Positions 14,754 to 16,072 of a stretch of DNA of 16,072 nucleotides are shown here, piece by piece. How positions within the stretch are numbered: position 1 is the stretch's first letter; the number at the start of each line of letters is the position of its first letter. The notes beneath the pieces are model-generated. The model was not told the DNA's origin, did not search any database, and was given only the letters and a program-made list of their open reading frames with translations. Position numbers and translations under genes: made by a program. Origin of the DNA: Pseudomonadota bacterium (lineage in GTDB: Bacteria > Pseudomonadota > Gammaproteobacteria > Burkholderiales > Burkholderiaceae); the NCBI GenBank assembly GCA_021783435.1, contig JAJXUC010000087.1, forward strand, positions 1 through 16,072, read 5' to 3'.

Positions 14754-16072
14754 ATCATCCAGCCACCTCGTCGCCGCACGACCTGTACCTGCAAGGCATC
14801 CGTGTCAATCTGCACCAGTTCGTCTGGCAGGCGGTGCAGGTTTTCTTCGTCGGGCTGGTCATTGGCATGGAGCGAACGGTTCTTCCGGTGGTCGCAGCGC
14901 GCGACTTCGGGGTGCCGAAAATCTCCTTCCTGTATCTGCTGTCCTTTGTCATCTCCTTCGGGCTGGTCAAAGGGGCGCTGAACTTTGTCGCCGGGCGCCT
15001 GTCCGAGCGAATCGGGCGCAAGACCGTGCTGGTTCTGGGCTGGGTAGCCGCGATCCCGATTCCACTGCTGATTTTCTTCGCTCAGTCCTGGTGGTGGATC
15101 GTCGCAGCCAACCTCTTCCTGGGGATCAACCAAGGGTTCGCGTGGAGCATGACCGTCACCAGCAAGGTGGACATCACGCGCGCCGAGCAGCGGGGCCTGG
15201 CAACCGGCGTCAACGAGTTCGCCGGCTATGCCGCGGTCGGCCTGGCGGGCCTGGCCACCGCCTGGATGGCGCAGCTGTACGGCCCGCGCTTCGCCCTGCT
15301 CGGCTTCGCCAGCGGGGTGATCGCGCTGGCTCTGGTCACGGCATTGCTGTTCGTGCGCGAGACCCTGCCGTGGGCTCGTGCCGAGCGCCATCGCCATGCC
15401 AGCGGCACGCACTCAGGCCCGCGACCGCGCTTCGCCGAGGGCCTGGCCGAGCACCCCACATCGCGCCAGGTGTTCGCCTACGTGTCTTTCGGGCACCCCA
15501 CGTTCTCTGCGCTGTGCCAGGCAGGCGTGGCCAACAAGGTCGCCGACACGCTGCTGTGGGTGCTGTTTCCACTGTACCTCCACGGTCAGGGCCTGGGCCT
15601 GGTGCAGGTCGGCTGGATCACGGGTGCGTATGGCTTGAGCTGGGGGGCTTCGCAGTTGTGGACCGGGCTGCTGTCGGACCGCATCGGGCGCAAGCGCCCG
15701 GTTGTTGCCGGGCTGTGGCTGCTTGCCGCTGGCGTGGCGGCCGCGGTGCTGGTGCGCGGCTTCGCGGCTTGGCTAAGCGCTGCCGTGATCATGGGCGTGG
15801 GCATGGCGCTGCTGTATCCGAACCTGATCGCCTCGGTGGCCGATATCGCCTACCCCACTTGGCGCAGCTCGGCGCTGGGCACCTACCGCTACTGGCGCGA
15901 CACCGGCTACGCAATCGGCGCGCTGGTGCTCGGGCTGGTCGCGCAGGCGCGCGGCGCCGTCGAGCCCGCCTTCTGGGTCACTGCGGGCTGGCTCGTGCTG
16001 TCGGGGCTGTGGGTGCTTCTGCGCGCCCAGGAAACCCATCCCGGCCACCTTCCGAAGGCGCCAAGCCCATGA
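14750..16072 (+). CDS. Major facilitator superfamily transporter of unknown substrate
   Basis: A 440-residue inner-membrane protein with about 12 hydrophobic segments in two halves. The MFS motif A appears in each half: GRLSERIGRK at 82-91 and LLSDRIGRKRP at about 307-317. A His/Arg-rich cytoplasmic loop (about 203-250, ERHRHASGTHSG) joins them. The start ATG 14750 overlaps the dioxygenase stop; the frame is open further upstream, but only as a shadow of that gene. The stop TGA is the last codon of the window, so the gene is complete. Placement after an ArsR-rhodanese regulator and a persulfide dioxygenase suggests export of a sulfur-oxidation product such as sulfite, or import of a sulfur compound. 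That is inference from context and the sequence does not show the substrate. Confidence 0.85.
   Translation: MNHPATSSPHDLYLQGIRVNLHQFVWQAVQVFFVGLVIGMERTVLPVVAARDFGVPKISFLYLLSFVISFGLVKGALNFVAGRLSERIGRKTVLVLGWVAAIPIPLLIFFAQSWWWIVAANLFLGINQGFAWSMTVTSKVDITRAEQRGLATGVNEFAGYAAVGLAGLATAWMAQLYGPRFALLGFASGVIALALVTALLFVRETLPWARAERHRHASGTHSGPRPRFAEGLAEHPTSRQVFAYVSFGHPTFSALCQAGVANKVADTLLWVLFPLYLHGQGLGLVQVGWITGAYGLSWGASQLWTGLLSDRIGRKRPVVAGLWLLAAGVAAAVLVRGFAAWLSAAVIMGVGMALLYPNLIASVADIAYPTWRSSALGTYRYWRDTGYAIGALVLGLVAQARGAVEPAFWVTAGWLVLSGLWVLLRAQETHPGHLPKAPSP

Overview
This is a high-GC window (roughly two-thirds G+C by eye), dense with genes. Its content suggests a betaproteobacterium of the Burkholderiales type, or a relative, carrying a metal-resistance island on a transposon or plasmid. 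Species cannot be read from the sequence. No rRNA, tRNA, CRISPR array or complete insertion sequence was found.

Layout. (1) 1-1966 is a recombination module: a KfrA-like coiled-coil DNA-binding gene (minus strand, cut by the left edge) diverges from a tyrosine recombinase (plus strand). The arrangement matches the tnpT/tnpS cointegrate-resolution pair of Tn4651/Tn5041-type Tn3-family transposons. The 122-bp gap contains a candidate recombinase core site (9-bp arms, 7-bp spacer). (2) 1967-2258 is poorly explained and holds at most a 49-codon reading frame. (3) 2259-9860, all on the minus strand, is a Cu(I)/Ag(I) efflux operon. In transcription order it has a small secreted Cys/Met protein, cusC, cusB, cusA, a Met-rich exported protein with an internal duplication, and cusF. 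CusC/CusB overlap by 4 bp, CusB/CusA by 8 bp, and the Met-rich gene starts 2 bp after cusA. (4) 10023-13137 is a mercury module. A true Hg-type MerR (minus; Cys82, Cys117, Cys126) diverges from an operon of an exported thioredoxin-like protein, a four-helix membrane protein with a CC-T-P motif, and a MerA without the N-terminal NmerA domain. A near-canonical mer operator (19-bp spacer, CCGTAG/CTACGG dyad) lies between them. MerT and MerP are absent from the window. (5) 13340-16072, plus strand, is a sulfane-sulfur module: an ArsR-family regulator fused to a rhodanese domain, an ETHE1-like metallo-beta-lactamase-fold persulfide dioxygenase, and an MFS transporter that ends exactly at the window edge.

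How it fits together. CusCBA with CusF should capture periplasmic Cu(I)/Ag(I) and expel it across both membranes. In the mercury module Hg(II) is presumably brought into the cytoplasm and reduced to Hg(0) by MerA. The usual carriers MerP (periplasm) and MerT (inner membrane) appear to be replaced by a WCPSC redoxin and a CC membrane protein with a C-terminal Cys-x-Cys. This possible alternative mercury uptake pair is the most novel feature of the window. The third module probably senses and oxidises persulfides, which would suit an organism exposed to sulfide or to thiol-binding metals, but its link to the metal genes is inferred only from proximity.
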